DNA from: Calvatia gigantea | Taxonomy: Eukaryota; Basidiomycota; Agaricomycetes; Agaricales; Lycoperdaceae | NCBI GenBank assembly: GCA_025093985.1 | Contig: JACAAK010000003.1 | Coordinates: 2,914,001-2,978,000, forward strand | DNA: 64,000 bases | Reading direction: 5' to 3' | Part shown: in pieces, positions 14,049-26,854 of the stretch | Layout of the letters: every line of letters starts with the position of its first letter | How positions within the stretch are numbered: the first letter of the stretch is position 1 | Notes under the pieces: generated by a model | What the model was told of the DNA's origin: nothing | What the model saw: only the letters and a program-made list of their open reading frames with translations | Databases searched by the model: none | Translations under genes and position numbers: made by a program

Positions 14049-15247
14049 ATGGCTCCCCTTGCTGACCTCCTCCTCGCTTGTATTCCTTATAGACTTCCCC
14101 GCCATCTGTCATCCTATGTCGTTGGCGAAACTCCATTATCCACGACTTCTGCGGTTGTCTGTACACTTGCCGGCTATTTAGGCGTAATTTTCGGGATTAA
14201 GGCTCTTATGACGAATCGGCAACCCTACAAGCTCACGACTCTGTTTCAAATACATAACGTCCTACTGAGTAGCGGCAGTGCTCTTCTGCTTGCTTTAATG
14301 TTGGAGGAGATTTTGCCAACGATTTGGAGACATGGTATTCATCACGCTCTTTGTTCTGAGGAAGCTTGGACCCCTGTAAGTGTTTTTTTAATGATTAGCA
14401 AGTCGCGTTCTAACCCATGCAAAGAGGATGGAATTTTATTATATGATCAACTACTACTTCAAGTATCTCGAACTTATTGACACGGTGTTTTTGGCGCTGA
14501 AGAAGAAGCCTATGCGTGAGCTCATTGTTTCCTCAAACCGTCACTCCTTGCTAACGTGATCCCGCCTAGAATTCCTGCACGTCTTCCACCACTCAGCAAC
14601 CGCCTTGCTATGTTTTACTCAATTGAATGGAAAAACTAGCATTGTCAGCGCTACTACCACCTCTCTTATGTCGTGTACTGACAACTTCTTCAGTCATGGT
14701 CGGTCATCACGCTCAACCTCGCCGTCCACGTTGTCATGTGTAGGTGATGACAATGGTGAGATTACTCGCTAGTGCTGATTCATATTGCAGATTATTACTA
14801 CTACGCTACGGCCGGTGGTGCGCGATTCTGGGTATGCTCATATCTCCCGCACCAAACATCCACCTGATACCGATGGTCAACAGTGGAAGAAGTACCTCAC
14901 CACTATGCAAATTGTCCAATTCATCGTTGACCTTAACCTTGTTTACTTTGGCAGTGAGTGGTTTAAGTACTTCGTCGTGTTCGTCTGGTTGATCACAGGT
15001 CTTAGCCTACGAGCATTATGCCCACGCACATTACCAATACCTCCCTCACCTTGGCAACTGCGCGGGCGATAAGAACGCTGCATTGTTCGGCTGCGGTTTG
15101 CTCACTAGCTACTTGGGGCTCTTCATCAATTTCTACTTCCAGACATACAAGAAACCCGTTGCTAAAACCCCAAATGGTGTTGCTAATGGACAGGTTAACG
15201 GGCACGCCAATGGGTACGCAAACGGAAAGGCTAACGGTACCTCGTAG
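14049..15247 (+). CDS. ELO-family fatty acid elongase (3-ketoacyl-CoA synthase)
   Basis: ELO proteins are multi-pass ER enzymes that condense malonyl-CoA with an acyl-CoA, the first step of very-long-chain fatty acid elongation. The catalytic HxxHH box is present as FLHVFHHSATALL, preceded by EFYYMINYYFKYLELIDTVF and LALKKKPM, all family landmarks. Several hydrophobic segments are visible. Exon 1 ends near 14373 at CCT|GTAAGT; a second junction inside the codon for Q gives PMQFLHV. Later exons give WSVITLNLAVHVVMYYYYYA and the LTTMQIVQFIVDLNLVYFG region. The length, about 300 residues, is normal for the family. ATG 14049 is preferred to a non-ATG frame opening upstream. The C-terminus carries an unusual tail of repeated small-residue-Asn-Gly units (about 15172-15244) instead of the common Lys-rich ER retrieval signal. 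Chain-length specificity cannot be told from sequence. Confidence 0.92.
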
Positions 15248-15673
15248 GTTTCTAGAAGTTCTGAAGGATGATTCAAATCTCACAACTCTCTTAGGCACAA
15301 AATCGATTAATAAATTTACCGAAGCGGCGAGTTCGGTGGACCAAATGCCCTCAACTTTATCATCCATGTTGCTAATTGATACTGGACTGTTCTCTTGTCC
15401 CTATACCCATATTATTTGCCGGAGATTAACAGCACAGTTGTTAATGGATGCATATATATTCCTTTATTTTACGACCCTAGCGACGATTGTGTTGGCTTCC
15501 TCGTGCAGGGGTAGTTGAAATGAATTGGGTTTTTAATGCATAATGAGAAGCAGTTGAATGCGTTGAATGTGAGCATAGCCACAAACGCCGGCTGACATTG
15601 GCTGACGCATCCTTAAACACTCGTCAAATTACATCAGGATAACGATTTCTTTTCGTGGGCCCTCTTCATTCAA
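15248..15673. other. Intergenic: elongase 3' flank and RasGAP promoter
   Basis: This is a 426-bp gap between two tandem genes on the + strand. It should contain the 3' UTR of the elongase gene and the promoter of the RasGAP gene. I recognise no ORF, repeat or RNA gene in it. Confidence 0.5.
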
Positions 15674-18600
15674 TGTATTTCAATGACAGCGGAGAACAAT
15701 TGAAGGAGAGCGATTCTGAACGCGAGTACTTCGTTACAGCAGAGCTCTTCATTTCCAATGCTGCAGGCGCAATCCTTCGCAAGGTAGGCTGCGTGCTTCC
15801 CGGATGAACACAGGCTAAAGTGTTATGATCCACCCAGTACAAGAAACAAAGCGATGAGTCCCGTCCTAAAGGTATGTACTTGATAACTATTCCTCCCGCT
15901 GGCTTTTGTAACAGCTCCACTTCAATCAGAGAAGCCCGGTTGGCTAGGTCTCGGGAAAGGGCTTGCGGCGTCAGGGCACTGGCGACCGGCTATCTGCAAA
16001 CTGACGAAGGAGGCAAACGTGCACCGCTGCCTTCTAAACATTTACGTTGATGCAAGTCCAATACCTCTCAGGTCGCTGACTTTCGCTCAAGTTATCCTGT
16101 AGGAGAGCATCTTGTTCCAAACCGTCTATATCCATCTCCTACGTCAGACGGATATCCGCGCCGCCGATAACTCATTATTCTTCCGGAAGGATTGCATTGC
16201 GATTTATTCAACAGAGCACGTAAACCTGCCCTCTCCCAGTCATACAGAACCTGACATCCAAAAACAGGAACCAAAGATGGGTGGCTGGAAGCAATCCGGA
16301 ACCCGTATACCTACAATTTCCAAAGCCCGAGTTGCGTAATATGTGGATATCACTCCTCAGGTCCTATGCGGTGCCAGAGATTTATGGTCGGTGGCTGGAC
16401 CGACCAAGTGCTAGCGGCGCGGAAATGGAAGGAGGATCTTATCGAATGTGGCGGGAAGTCCAGTTAACGGTGGCCCAAGGGCGCAACCTAGGAACGAGCA
16501 AAGTTTATGACCCCTCGCAAAACCCGGATGACATCGAAAACGAGGTTGAGTTGAAGGATATTGATGTTTTTTGCGAAGTCCTTTTAAACAACGTCGCGTG
16601 CGCCCGCACTACTCTCAAAAAAGGACTTGGCCTTCCTGAATGGCACGAATCTTTTACATTTTCTGATTTACCCCCCTTCGAAAGCCTGGAGATAATGGTA
16701 TGGAAAGAGAAGAAAGTCCCCAAACCTACGATTCTCGGCAAGGTCACCATAGATCTCATAACATTTCGCCGTGGGGAGCTGCTGGAAGGGTGGTACCCTG
16801 TGCAAAGCACCAACACCTCCTTGCAACTGCAGCTGGGCGAACTTCGACTGAAAGTCAGGGTGAACGAGTGCGTCTGTCCTCGCGTATTATAATCGGAATG
16901 CGGCTTTGATTTCTGTATTAGGGAAATTATACTCCCGCATTCCTCGTACATGGCTCTGCAGCAGGAAAGTTCAGAGAGCCTCCCTAATCATTGTACTAAC
17001 CCAGACTTTAGACACTCAACACACGCAACTTTCTTTTGTGGATGCACGACCTAGAGAACAAGCTGCACATAAAGACGCTACCACAACACCTTATGCACCT
17101 TGCGATCGTCGAGGCAACTATCATACAACAAATCCAAGAGGCTGCCGCTTGGGAGGTTGAAAAGGCCATCACATGTACGCCTTTTCCGATTCAGCAAGGC
17201 TAGTCTCGTTGATGGTAGGATTTCAGCGCACCAAACGATATTTAGGGGCAATACCGTGTTCACAAAAGTGATGGAAAAGTGCATCGCGTGGTACGGAAGC
17301 GCCTTTCTTGAGGCCAGTATTGGAACTGTCCTACGAAGGCTGCTCGCTGAGAAAGTTGCTATCGAAGTGGACCCCGTGCGAAGTGGAAAAAATGCTAAGG
17401 ATTCTGGAAGGCACCTCGAATTATTGATCCATTGGTGCAAGGAGTTTTGGGAACAAATTTATTCAGTGAGGGAGGATTGTCCAAAGTACGTGTCGAGACT
17501 TCATAAGGACCCCCCATTCTGACTGGTTGCAGGGAGTTACGTGCCTTGCTCGACACGATTCGTACCTTGGTTGAAGAGTATGGCCGGAAGATCGGCCTTC
17601 CTTCCGAGATGCAACAACTAAGGCCCCCCCAGAGCGTGTCGGCGTTCGTCTTTTTGCGCTTCATCGTTCCCGGGATTCTACACCCACACCTATTCGGTCT
17701 CTGCCCAGGTACGTGGCAACCCGGCACCACATTAAAGGTCACTCTAACAATTGCTTAGGGCTCCCTGATCCCGGTATTCAACGCAGCCTCAAGTTGGTCG
17801 CCAAAGTCATCCAAAGTATGGCAAACTTAAATACTGTACGTATTGCGGCAGGATATCACAGAAACATGAACACTCAGTATATCCTCCTTAAGGCCGATCA
17901 AAAGGAAATATCCATGCGGGGGATCCGGGACTTCATCAAGGGTAACATGCCTCGCATGCAGGAATACCTCAGAGAAGTATCGACTCCAAAACCTTTGACA
18001 TATTCAAACTTACCGATTTGAAGATCGCGACGACCGGTATGTGATGAATCACCTAACACAACACAAAGCTACACTCCCGGTGCTTGAAAGGGAATCCGTA
18101 CCGGATTACCCGCACTACATCGATCCTGCACGCGAATTAGCTATCATAACTTCCGCCGTTGTACGGCAATCTCGGGACGTTGACAATAGAGCTGCAGCTC
18201 GTGGCCCAGATGATATAGCACTCAAGCGTCTGTGCACTGTATGCTTCGAAGTCGAAGGCGAGGCTTTACAAAGGGTCAATGAATTGGCGACGAGGCTGGC
18301 CCAAGAGCGACGAAGGGCCTCTGCAGCTGCAGCTTGGATCAAAGGCCCTGCCTCTGTGTCTATTCCACAATCCCTTCCCTCTGAGCCCGTATTTATTCCG
18401 AGCCGTGCGACCTCCCCTCCTTCAACTTATCATGTGTCCACGAAAAAAATTGAAGGCGAATCTCAGTCAATGAGCGTACCCCACTCTGATTTGGCGGGTC
18501 CATCGCTTAATACATACGTCGGAGGTTATTCCCTTGGTGGGAGCCTGGAAGCTAAGGCAGGAGATCCACCAGAGCCTCTCGTTCCAGAAATTTCAGATGA

Positions 18601-18679
18601 TGGGGCGAGGCGGATGAAGAGTTTCATGCGTGGCATTTTCGGTGGAGAACCTAAGTATAGCGGTAAACCTCGGCATTGA
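15674..18679 (+). CDS. BUD2: BUD2/CLA2-type RasGAP (PH-like, C2 and RasGAP domains)
   Basis: This protein stimulates GTP hydrolysis by a Ras-like GTPase; in yeast Bud2 acts on Rsr1/Bud1 for bud-site selection and polarity. In order: an N-terminal PH-like region beginning MYFNDSGEQLKESDSE and ending with EPVYLQFPKPELRNMW and LLRSYAVPEIYGR; a C2 domain (WREVQLTVAQGRNLG to LQLQLGELRLKVRV, about 16447-16860); and a RasGAP domain. The GAP arginine-finger segment is intact (TIFRGNTVFTKVMEKC, near 17240) and so is the FLRFIVPGILHPHLFG helix (near 17655-17690). A Ser/Pro-rich tail ends GGEPKYSGKPRH. About ten short introns are needed. ATG 15674 opens the first exon that carries the PH-like start, but an upstream exon cannot be excluded. 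The gene converges on AP-2 alpha with only 55 bp between stop codons. Confidence 0.85.
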
Positions 18680-18734
18680 TTCTGCAAGGTACCAGGTTAT
18701 GGGTTAAATATTATCTGCGCCACAATCATGTACA

Positions 18735-21700
18735 TTAGGGGCCACTGGTCAGGCTTTTTTGGAGCAACCTCTGTACTTCACTAGCGACATCTTCTGATGT
18801 ACTTCTGACTGTCAATCGACACAGCTATTTCCAGGATCAGTGCTGTGATATTCACCCCGTTAGAGTGGTGTTTACCTTAGCATCTCGATTGGGTTCAACC
18901 CGGAGAAGACATCCAACTTTCCCATCCACAGACATGTGCAAAATCCCTGCACCCACCAAATTATTAGGATTAGGATCAATGCCCTCAAGAACGTTGAGGC
19001 GGTGTCCCGAGACAACATGACGGTTTTTGGTTAGATCTAGTTGACCATTTGCAGTGAGATCAACAGGGAAGATGCTCTGTGCTTCACGAGGAGGACCACC
19101 AATCAGTTTCCACCGCTCGAAAAACTCGGTTTGACCAAGCTTGACATGCTCAACAAATTTTGTAAGGAGGATAGGAAGGCGTATGGAAACAGTTTGGTGC
19201 GAGCCAGCCAGGAAAGACACCGTGAGAATGGGTGCGTCCGCGAAGAACTTTTTGCACTCAATGTGAAGCAGTTGTTGGGTTTGGCTGAGTGGTGCGATCG
19301 TAGTAGGTGGTATTTTGGCGAATGCAAGAGATAACGCGTCTGTCTTGCTTGCCGAAACAGTGGTTGTCAGGGACGTGAGAGGAGCAGAAATCTTATTTCC
19401 GATATAAATGGCCATTTGTCCAATATGGCCTTGATACCGAGACTTAATCCCGATTTGGATTTGTATGTCCTCGTATAACACCCCTTCGGAGCTGCAAGTC
19501 AACTTTTCGAACCAACGGTCGACGTTGGGCCCTACTATCAAGCGTGGACCCTGATCATCTGTGCTTGGGGCATTGTTGCTGGTGTTGGAAGACGCAGAAA
19601 GGTCAAGTCCAGCTAGCGACCCAAGGATGTCCTCCGCTTGTGCGGTTTGTCCATCGTTAGGTGCAGCTTTGTTCTCAGTTGTGGTCTTGCGCGCAACCAG
19701 CTCCCTCTCGAGGTTGGCTTCCTTTCCTCCATGTACCCAAACGCGCTTGTCTTCGGTATCGCCATGTTTCTTGTTGAGCCTTCCCAACAGTGCACTAACA
19801 CGGGGCGGGAAAGGAGGCATTTCTTCGCAAATATGCTGCAGGAGTTCGTCATCATCTGGCCTGGAGGCAAGTGTATAGAACTCGCAAGCACGCTGCTGAA
19901 GCTCTGCGTCAAGAACGTGACGATAGCGCTCGAAGATGTTGACCAGTTGTGGTTTGATTTCGGGGAAGACGTTGACCCATTTGATATATGTTGATAAGAG
20001 CAGTGATCGGGTGGCAGCTACGCAGAACTGGGACTTCGAATGTAGGAGTTGGAACTGTTCTATGGGGCTATAACCAGGTTCATTGGCAATAAGATGACCA
20101 TATTCTCCTAGAATATAACCTGCGTTGATAGAAGAGAGGGAGGTCAGGTGATACCGGGGGGTTGGGGACACGATTACGGACCTCCGACCTTGACCAAACT
20201 TTCATGAGTCGAGGGGGCCTTCAAATGCTCGAAAACGACTTTGGCGGCATATTCCTGGAGGTCTTCGGTGTTGGTGACGATTTGGATGACCCGATACCAG
20301 ACCTCATCTCCCACGTGGTCACCGGCAGCACTAATGAGTTGCAAGACGGTGTCAACATACCACTTGTACGAATTAGCATATTTCTCCGTCAAAATGGCAA
20401 TTTTAAGAACCATCTCTTCTCGCAGTGCATAATCTGCAACCTTTAGATACCTCAGAAGCTCACCGACGATGAGCTCCGAGTTGTCCGTTTCGCACATGCT
20501 ATAGAGCAGGTCCAGAGCGCGTCTGCGCACAGAGATGTCTTTATCCCTCAATGACATGATAATGGTGTTCTGGTGTCGCTTGATAGAATCGAGTGAGTCA
20601 GCTCTTGCAGCGAGATGGGCCATTGTATCAAGTCCAAGATATCGGACATTGGTTTCTTTGGATGAAATGAAGCGTGCAAGCAGTACGGCGGCAGTGCCCA
20701 CGAGAGGAGAGTTCGTGTCAAGATGGATAGCAAGACTGAATGGCTTCGAAGAGCACAGAGTGTTGAGCATTGTTATGCTGAACATTTCGGCTAGGTTCTG
20801 CGCAGTTGTTCATGATAGTTTGAAGCACCTGATGTATGACAGACCGTATTGTCGGATCCTCTGATGAATCCCATTAACTTTATATCGCTGTCTCAGAGGC
20901 TCACCCACTGACCTGAAGGGGTGTAGTATTGTAGCAATCGTAGTAGTTTAACCTGCAACCATGGCGAAGGAACTTTGTAGTAAGCGTAGGTCGCGCTATA
21001 CTCGTGCTCAATAACCAGCTGTAATGACATCAACGCAAACTACGGCGGAATATTTATGCCAACTCACGCGATGGAGTCGGTCCACGGACTTTGTGTAGCA
21101 CACCGCAAACGCATCCAAGTGGTCTTGTGCTAAGGCCATAACCAGGCTTGTCACGCAGAGAACGACGCCCTGATAGCAATAACCATTAGCAACCTACATA
21201 CCTGAAACTCGATTGACCTCACCAGGTCCTGATCGTCCATGATAGATACGATTCGCAATGCCCATTCCGCTGCAGGAATCACCTCGGGATGCTTGCGGTA
21301 AAGGCGCAGCAATGTTAGTGCCGCCTTCTTCTTCACAAACGTCTGTGAGGTCCTTCGGCCATATGAGTGAGGAAATGCGAAGAGAGGCCGTCCACGACGT
21401 ACGGCGAAATTAAAAGGCGATGTACATCCTCTGCAAGTGCTTCCGCCATTTCACTTCCACCGACATTCGCTATGGCGTGTAGAGCGAGACAATTATCAAC
21501 TTCATTATTCGAGTCCAGATCTTTTCGAATGGAATTGACGACCAGCCGAAGGAAATCCGAGTTCTCGTGCATGAGCAAAGTGACAGCGAGATAGCCCTGG
21601 TAGTTGATCAACCTCACGACTCCGTGCACGAGAATCTACATACTATCTGCTTCTCACTGTACTTTGGGCTTGCAATCAGGTTCACCGCTTCCATGTGGCC

Positions 21701-22055
21701 AATATCGACCTTATAACCCAAGATGTATGTGAAGATGATCTTGGCGACATATCTTCATAAAATTAGCACCCCTTAAAACTACTACGGTTTCGGAGGACTT
21801 GCTTTTTCTTTTGATAACCATCCAAATTGCCATCTGTATCCGGCGGTAAGGCAATGTATCGGCACATATGAAGAGATATCACAAACCTTTGAATTTCTTA
21901 CGAATATTCGCCATTTCTTTATTGATTCGCTTTTCTTCGAGCTCACGCACCCTTGCACCTCGAATATCCGCAATAAACTGTATGTAGGTCAGAAATCCGT
22001 AGCGGTCTGGGGATCATTGAGATACCTGCGTGAGCCCTCGCATATTGGTCGCCAT
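18735..22055 (-). CDS. AP-2 complex subunit alpha (alpha-adaptin)
   Basis: Alpha-adaptin is a large subunit of the AP-2 clathrin adaptor, which binds PI(4,5)P2 and cargo at the plasma membrane during endocytosis. Exon 1 encodes MATNMRGLTQ (start 22055), followed by FIADIRGARVRELEEKRINK, the classic adaptin N-terminus. The helical trunk is clear (NVRYLGLDTMAHLAARAD; SVRRRALDLLYSMCET; GYILGEYGHLIANEPGYSP), then a Ser/Asp-rich hinge and the alpha ear. The long last-but-one exon appears to run to a stop at 18852. However, AAG|GTAAAC near 18877 is a good donor, and a final exon after an acceptor near 18820 adds LCRLTVRSTSEDVASEVQRL with the true stop at 18735. That tail matches the family's C-terminal appendage. 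Predicted length is about 940 residues, as expected. Confidence 0.92.
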
Positions 22056-22362
22056 CGTGGTTTGTTATCGTGGGGTCTTAATTTAACAATTGTTGGGAGT
22101 AGGAAGGCTCGAGGGGAACTAGGTGTTCGGATGGAACGGTTTAATAAGTTGCTTGTGTTGAGCAGCCATGATGCATGAGTGTGTTTGAATTATTGCTAAT
22201 GGAGTCACGGCTCGTGACCTCACGACTTGCCCTTGTCCTTTTACTCAGGCAAATAATAAATAAAAAATCATGCATTACTATTGGAGTTCCGTAGACAAGG
22301 TAGATGTAAAATTGCATAGATTAGGGGCGTGAAGTTGGGAAAAATACTTTAAGTCATGTGCT
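22056..22362. other. Tandem intergenic: AP-2 alpha promoter and helicase 3' flank
   Basis: Both flanking genes lie on the - strand, so this 307-bp gap should hold the AP-2 alpha promoter and leader plus the 3' end of the helicase transcript. It is AT-rich around 22250-22290. I see no ORF, repeat or RNA gene in it. Confidence 0.5.
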
Positions 22363-25300
22363 CTAATTTATTTTTCTCTCCAAATCGTACGCCGTGCCGA
22401 CGCTGTGCTCCCTGCGTAGCCGACTCGGTGTTCCAGGCCGTGAGTGGAAGGTCGGCGCGTAGCCGTGACTAGGAGTCGAATAGCCACTGCCAGGCAATCT
22501 CATGGAATGAGGCAGCGGTGATCCCATGGGTGAAGCCGTAGGTGTTCCTGGCCGAGAGTTGTGCCGTGATTGTGAAGCGATTCTCTCGTCGCTGTATCGG
22601 TTGAGGATGCTGACCACGCTGCGGGTCAGCCCATCCAATTCCTTAACTTCCTGTCTCGATAATGAGTAATCCTTGTCTGTAGTGTCTTCGTCCTCCGACT
22701 CCGACTCTTCCTCCCGTGGAAGGATAGGTAGAGATTGTCGGGTGCGGTGTCGACGGCTCATTGTGATACCTTCGAAGACACGGAGCATGCATGCCTCCAT
22801 GATGGTCTTCAAACGCTGAATATCGTCTAGTGCCCCTGAGCCGCGCTCGCCAATAATAGGGAGCCAGTTGTCACACTCCAAGCCACGATCGACAACCGCG
22901 AGGTTATAAGCGCCGAAGAGCATGTAGGTCATAGGATCAAGTTTCGTGGTATTGAGGAGATATGTTTGGGTAGATCCTCCACCTACGAGGTTACGGCGCA
23001 TCTCGGTGTAAGCATATAATTGCTTCTCGACAGTGGGTTGCCCATCGTCGATAATATCTCGTTTACGATGATTAACGCTAGAGGGATGGATCATGGTATT
23101 CTGCGCAAACCATGTGAGATGGATGGGTAAAACAAAGGCGATCATTTACTGCTTACTTTCTCTTTTGAAGTCCTAAACATCTTACTGACTCGAATCGCGT
23201 ATTTGGGTTGGGATGCAATGGCAATCAAAGCAGCAAGGAGAGGAAGAGAATCTCCGTTGATATTGAGCTCAGGCGGCACCTGCAGTGGGGTCTGAGAACT
23301 GTCTAGATTTCCACCCGCGGAAACATCGATAACCCCAGCATGGTACAAAGACTGTAGTAAATGTGTCTTGATCTTGTTGATGAGTAACAAGGTCGGCTTT
23401 GCCAAGAAGTTTTCGCTGCAAAACTTATTTGCGGCAACATATTGTCCTCTCGATTGTAGTGCCCACCAAGCATTGTAAGCTCGTAGGGCGGCCAACACGT
23501 CAGAACGGAACTCGTCGGGACTCCAAAGGTTCTTCTTCGCCGCTGCTTCCACCTTAAGGTGCATAGGCGAGACGAAGGGCTCACGGTTTGTCAAGATCGC
23601 GGCCAATGTCAGTGCCTGATCTAAGCATCGGAAGAAACTTCCAAACAACACTAATCGCCCCATCTGGACTTCAACTGGGAGTTGCAACAAAACACGACCA
23701 AGGGATGTGAGATACTGGTTGGTATCAATTGCTCCCACCATCCGCAGTGTATCCATAGCAGCAGCGACCCGCTGAGGGTCAGGAGGCTCGATGACTGCGC
23801 CTAGTACCTCCTCCACGGCCATTCCTGGGAAGTTGAGGGCTTTGACATGCATGACAACGTTGCTCAGATCCGCTCGTTTCATCTCTACTGTTTGATACGG
23901 GTTCAGCGCGATAGATCGTGCCTGGCCCAAGATGCCGAAATACTCTCCTGGTCGATGTCGTCCGGCACGTCCAGCTCTTTGGTTTAAATTTGAAGAGCCA
24001 ACCCAAGCCGATACCAAAGACGATATATGTCGTTCTGGGTCAAATCTAAGCTCTTTAACGCGGGCGGTATCGACGACATAGACCACGTCAGGGATGGTAA
24101 CGGAGGTTTCGGCAATGTTCGTCGCAAGAATGATGCGCCTAACACCTTGTGGAGGGGGTTCAAAGATGAGTTGCTGCTCGACAAGGGGAATAGTGGAGTG
24201 AAGGAGATGAATGGAATATTTAGATGAATCGGTAAAGTCGAGGGCGAGAGGCCCCAAGGGTTCGAGTAAGTGTTTTTCAACAGCTTTGATTTCATCCCAC
24301 CCAGGACAAAAGACAAGAACATGACCATCCCTGGAAGACTCTAGAACATGGGAAATGGTAGCTGCGATAAGCGGGTATGGAAGGTCCAAATCCTCATGAG
24401 ACGAGCTTGGTCGCGAATTGAGAGGCGGTCGAACGCCCCAAGAATTGGCAGCGGGTTCACCTAACTCCTTGATAACATATTTGGCTACCGACTCCTCTTG
24501 AAAGATCCATCGGTATCGGCTATTCACGAGGCGAGGAACGAAGTCGTCCATATAATATTTTTGCACGGGGAAAGAACGTCCTGGCACTTCGACAACTTTC
24601 GCAAGTCGACCCTCGTCATCAGGGAAGTAGTTTTGGAACAGGGTTGGGTCGATTGTTGCACTCATGAGCACGATTTTGAGGGGTTTGTTTTTCGCCTTTC
24701 TGTCAGCCAACAGCCGTTTCAACACCACTAGCAAAAGGTCTGTGTCGACATCTCGTTCGTGGACTTCATCCACTATAACGTGCGTAACATCGTTTAAACT
24801 CCCACTCCCACCTTCCAGCGCGCTTTGCATCCTTTTCAAGAAGATGCCAATAGTGCAGAAGGTAATTGAACCATGTGGTTCTGGATGCTGCGCCTCGAAC
24901 CGGACCTGATATCCCACCGAGCCACCCAATCTCTCTCCACGCTCTTTCGCAACACGGTCCGCAACGCTGATTGCTGCAAGCCGGCGGGGTTGGGTGCAGA
25001 CAATGTTGCACATAGCACCCTCTCCTCGTTTGATATAGTCGTCCAAAATCATCTGGGGGATTTGCGTCGTCTTTCCCGAACCAGTTGCGGCCATGCAAAT
25101 CGTTACATCATTATTTTCAATTTGCAATAGCACATCCCGGGCGCGAGAGAACACCGGTAATGCCTGCCTCGTCTGACGCATTCGTTGGAGGGTGGGATCG
25201 GCCTGATATCGTTGATAGTTTTCGGCGAGCTGTTTTGATTTTTGTGCAAGGGTCGCTGCATTGGGTTTAAAATAATGTTGATGGAAAGCGGGAGGCTTGG

Positions 25301-26620
25301 TAGCGCGGACTTCGGATGATTGAGCAACGTTCGCCGGTCTGTTGCGATATAACTGAGATCTCCTAGTATCATAGCAGAGATCTCGTATATCCTCTGCCAG
25401 GCTCTCACTAATTCTGCACACGACCTTGGGCGCCAGCCCTAAATCTGCTCCAGTTTTGGCGGCAGTTACAAAATCCTTCCACAGGTCGGGATCGCAGCTC
25501 TCAAGATACTGTGTGACATCGAGGTAGCACATCACTTGAGCTGCTTTCTTGTTGCTCCCAGATCCAAGGCCTATCCTCCTGTCTCCCACAGATAGCATGG
25601 CTTCCCAAATGGTTCCTTTGCCCTTTTTCGACTCCACAAACTCAATATCCGGTCTACCAAAGTCGAACCGGCGGCAATAGTAATCCATGAAACTACGAGC
25701 TCGTTCGTAGTTGACAACTGTGCCATCCGAGAGTTCTATTTCGGTCTGATCCTTTGGTTGCGGAACGAGTTTCTTTGGGTTGTCCAACTAGAGCGCAGGT
25801 GGATCAGCAACAGAACAGGTAGAGGAAAGAGTCGACGCACGACATCCATCTCATGCAACTGATAAACAGCAGCCAAAGCCGCCAACTTTTCTGCTTGCTT
25901 CTTATCCGCGTGGTCGCCGACGCCAGTGACAGGAGGCTCAATAGGAACGGTTACGGTTGCCCTTGATCAAAGTAAGGGCGTGTTAAGTGAGATTGTCAAA
26001 GAGACACACCTCCATATGTTCATGTGGCCGGAATCAAGCACAATTTGCCCTTCCGAAAACGTATAAGTGGGCGTCTTTCCAGCCGCCGCCATTGAAAAAT
26101 TGCCAAGGGAAGACTTGGGTGTCGCTTCATGTAAGGGTTTGAGAGGAAGCAGCGATTTCCTGTGCTCTCGTACTATGTAATCTCCGTCATGCAAGGGTTC
26201 CTCGAAACGAGGAAGGCGCCTTTGGACCTTCTTCTTTTGGGATTTTGAGAAGGAAGGTCCATGACCTGGTGTGGTTTTGGCTTTGTAGCCAAAGCCTGCC
26301 CCTCCTTTGGGCCGTGTAGAATGACCGCGCGAAGATGACATGGCGCCGCCTTGCTGCGAAGGTGTATAGGGAAGAGGGCTAGGATTGCGTCTGGGTGAGC
26401 GTTGAGAAAAGTCGATACGGGGAGCCTTAGAAGAGGAAGGGGTGTCGGGAAGAGCAACAGCTTGCTGTGAAAACGGGCGTTTGGTACCAGTGAGAGTGGC
26501 CCTCGGATTGTTAGATGAGGAGGAAAGTCGTTGTGTGGGGTCGAAGTGCATGAGGGGGCGTTGCCGGTATGACAGAGCGAGGAACCTTCTCATAAGGAAC
26601 GAAGAGAGGAAGCCTGTCAT
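22363..26620 (-). CDS. DExH-box RNA helicase with dsRNA-binding fold (DHX9/DHX36-like)
   Basis: This is an SF2 DEAH/RHA ATP-dependent helicase, expected to unwind or remodel RNA. The N-terminus is basic and disordered (Ser/Pro/Arg-rich, 26100-26560). A conserved segment follows (YTFSEGQIVLDSGHMNIWR, then GVGDHADKKQAEKLAALAAV). Next is a dsRBM-like domain (ELSDGTVVNYERARSFMDYY to GSGSNKKAAQVMCY). The helicase core has Walker A GSGKTTQIPQ, DEVH in VIVDEVHERDVDTDLL, motif III LMSATID and motif VI QRAGRAGRHRPGEYFG, followed by the winged-helix, ratchet and OB regions. A GTAAGC...CAG intron near 23107-23154 joins the 881-codon exon to a last exon that ends in a Ser/Arg/Pro-rich tail. Another intron joins HEMDV to LDNPKKLVP. 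Total is about 1,370 residues. An alternative start at the inner Met near 26551 is possible. The exact paralogue is uncertain. Confidence 0.85.
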
Positions 26621-26854
26621 GAAAGTGGTCCAGGACAGTGAGTATGATGGTCTGAGAACGGTCTGACCTGCGCGTACTGCTCGCCTTGGACCGTAATTAT
26701 ACCACTCTCTTGTCCAGGTTTGTGGTGGAGGAGGTTACAAATAAAGTAGTTCCAAATTGGGGAACGGTCTTGAAACTTCGGGCCTTGCCGACAGCCAAAA
26801 CGTTCAATGTACATTACATGGTCTATATGTCTACTCTAGCCTCAAACTCATATT

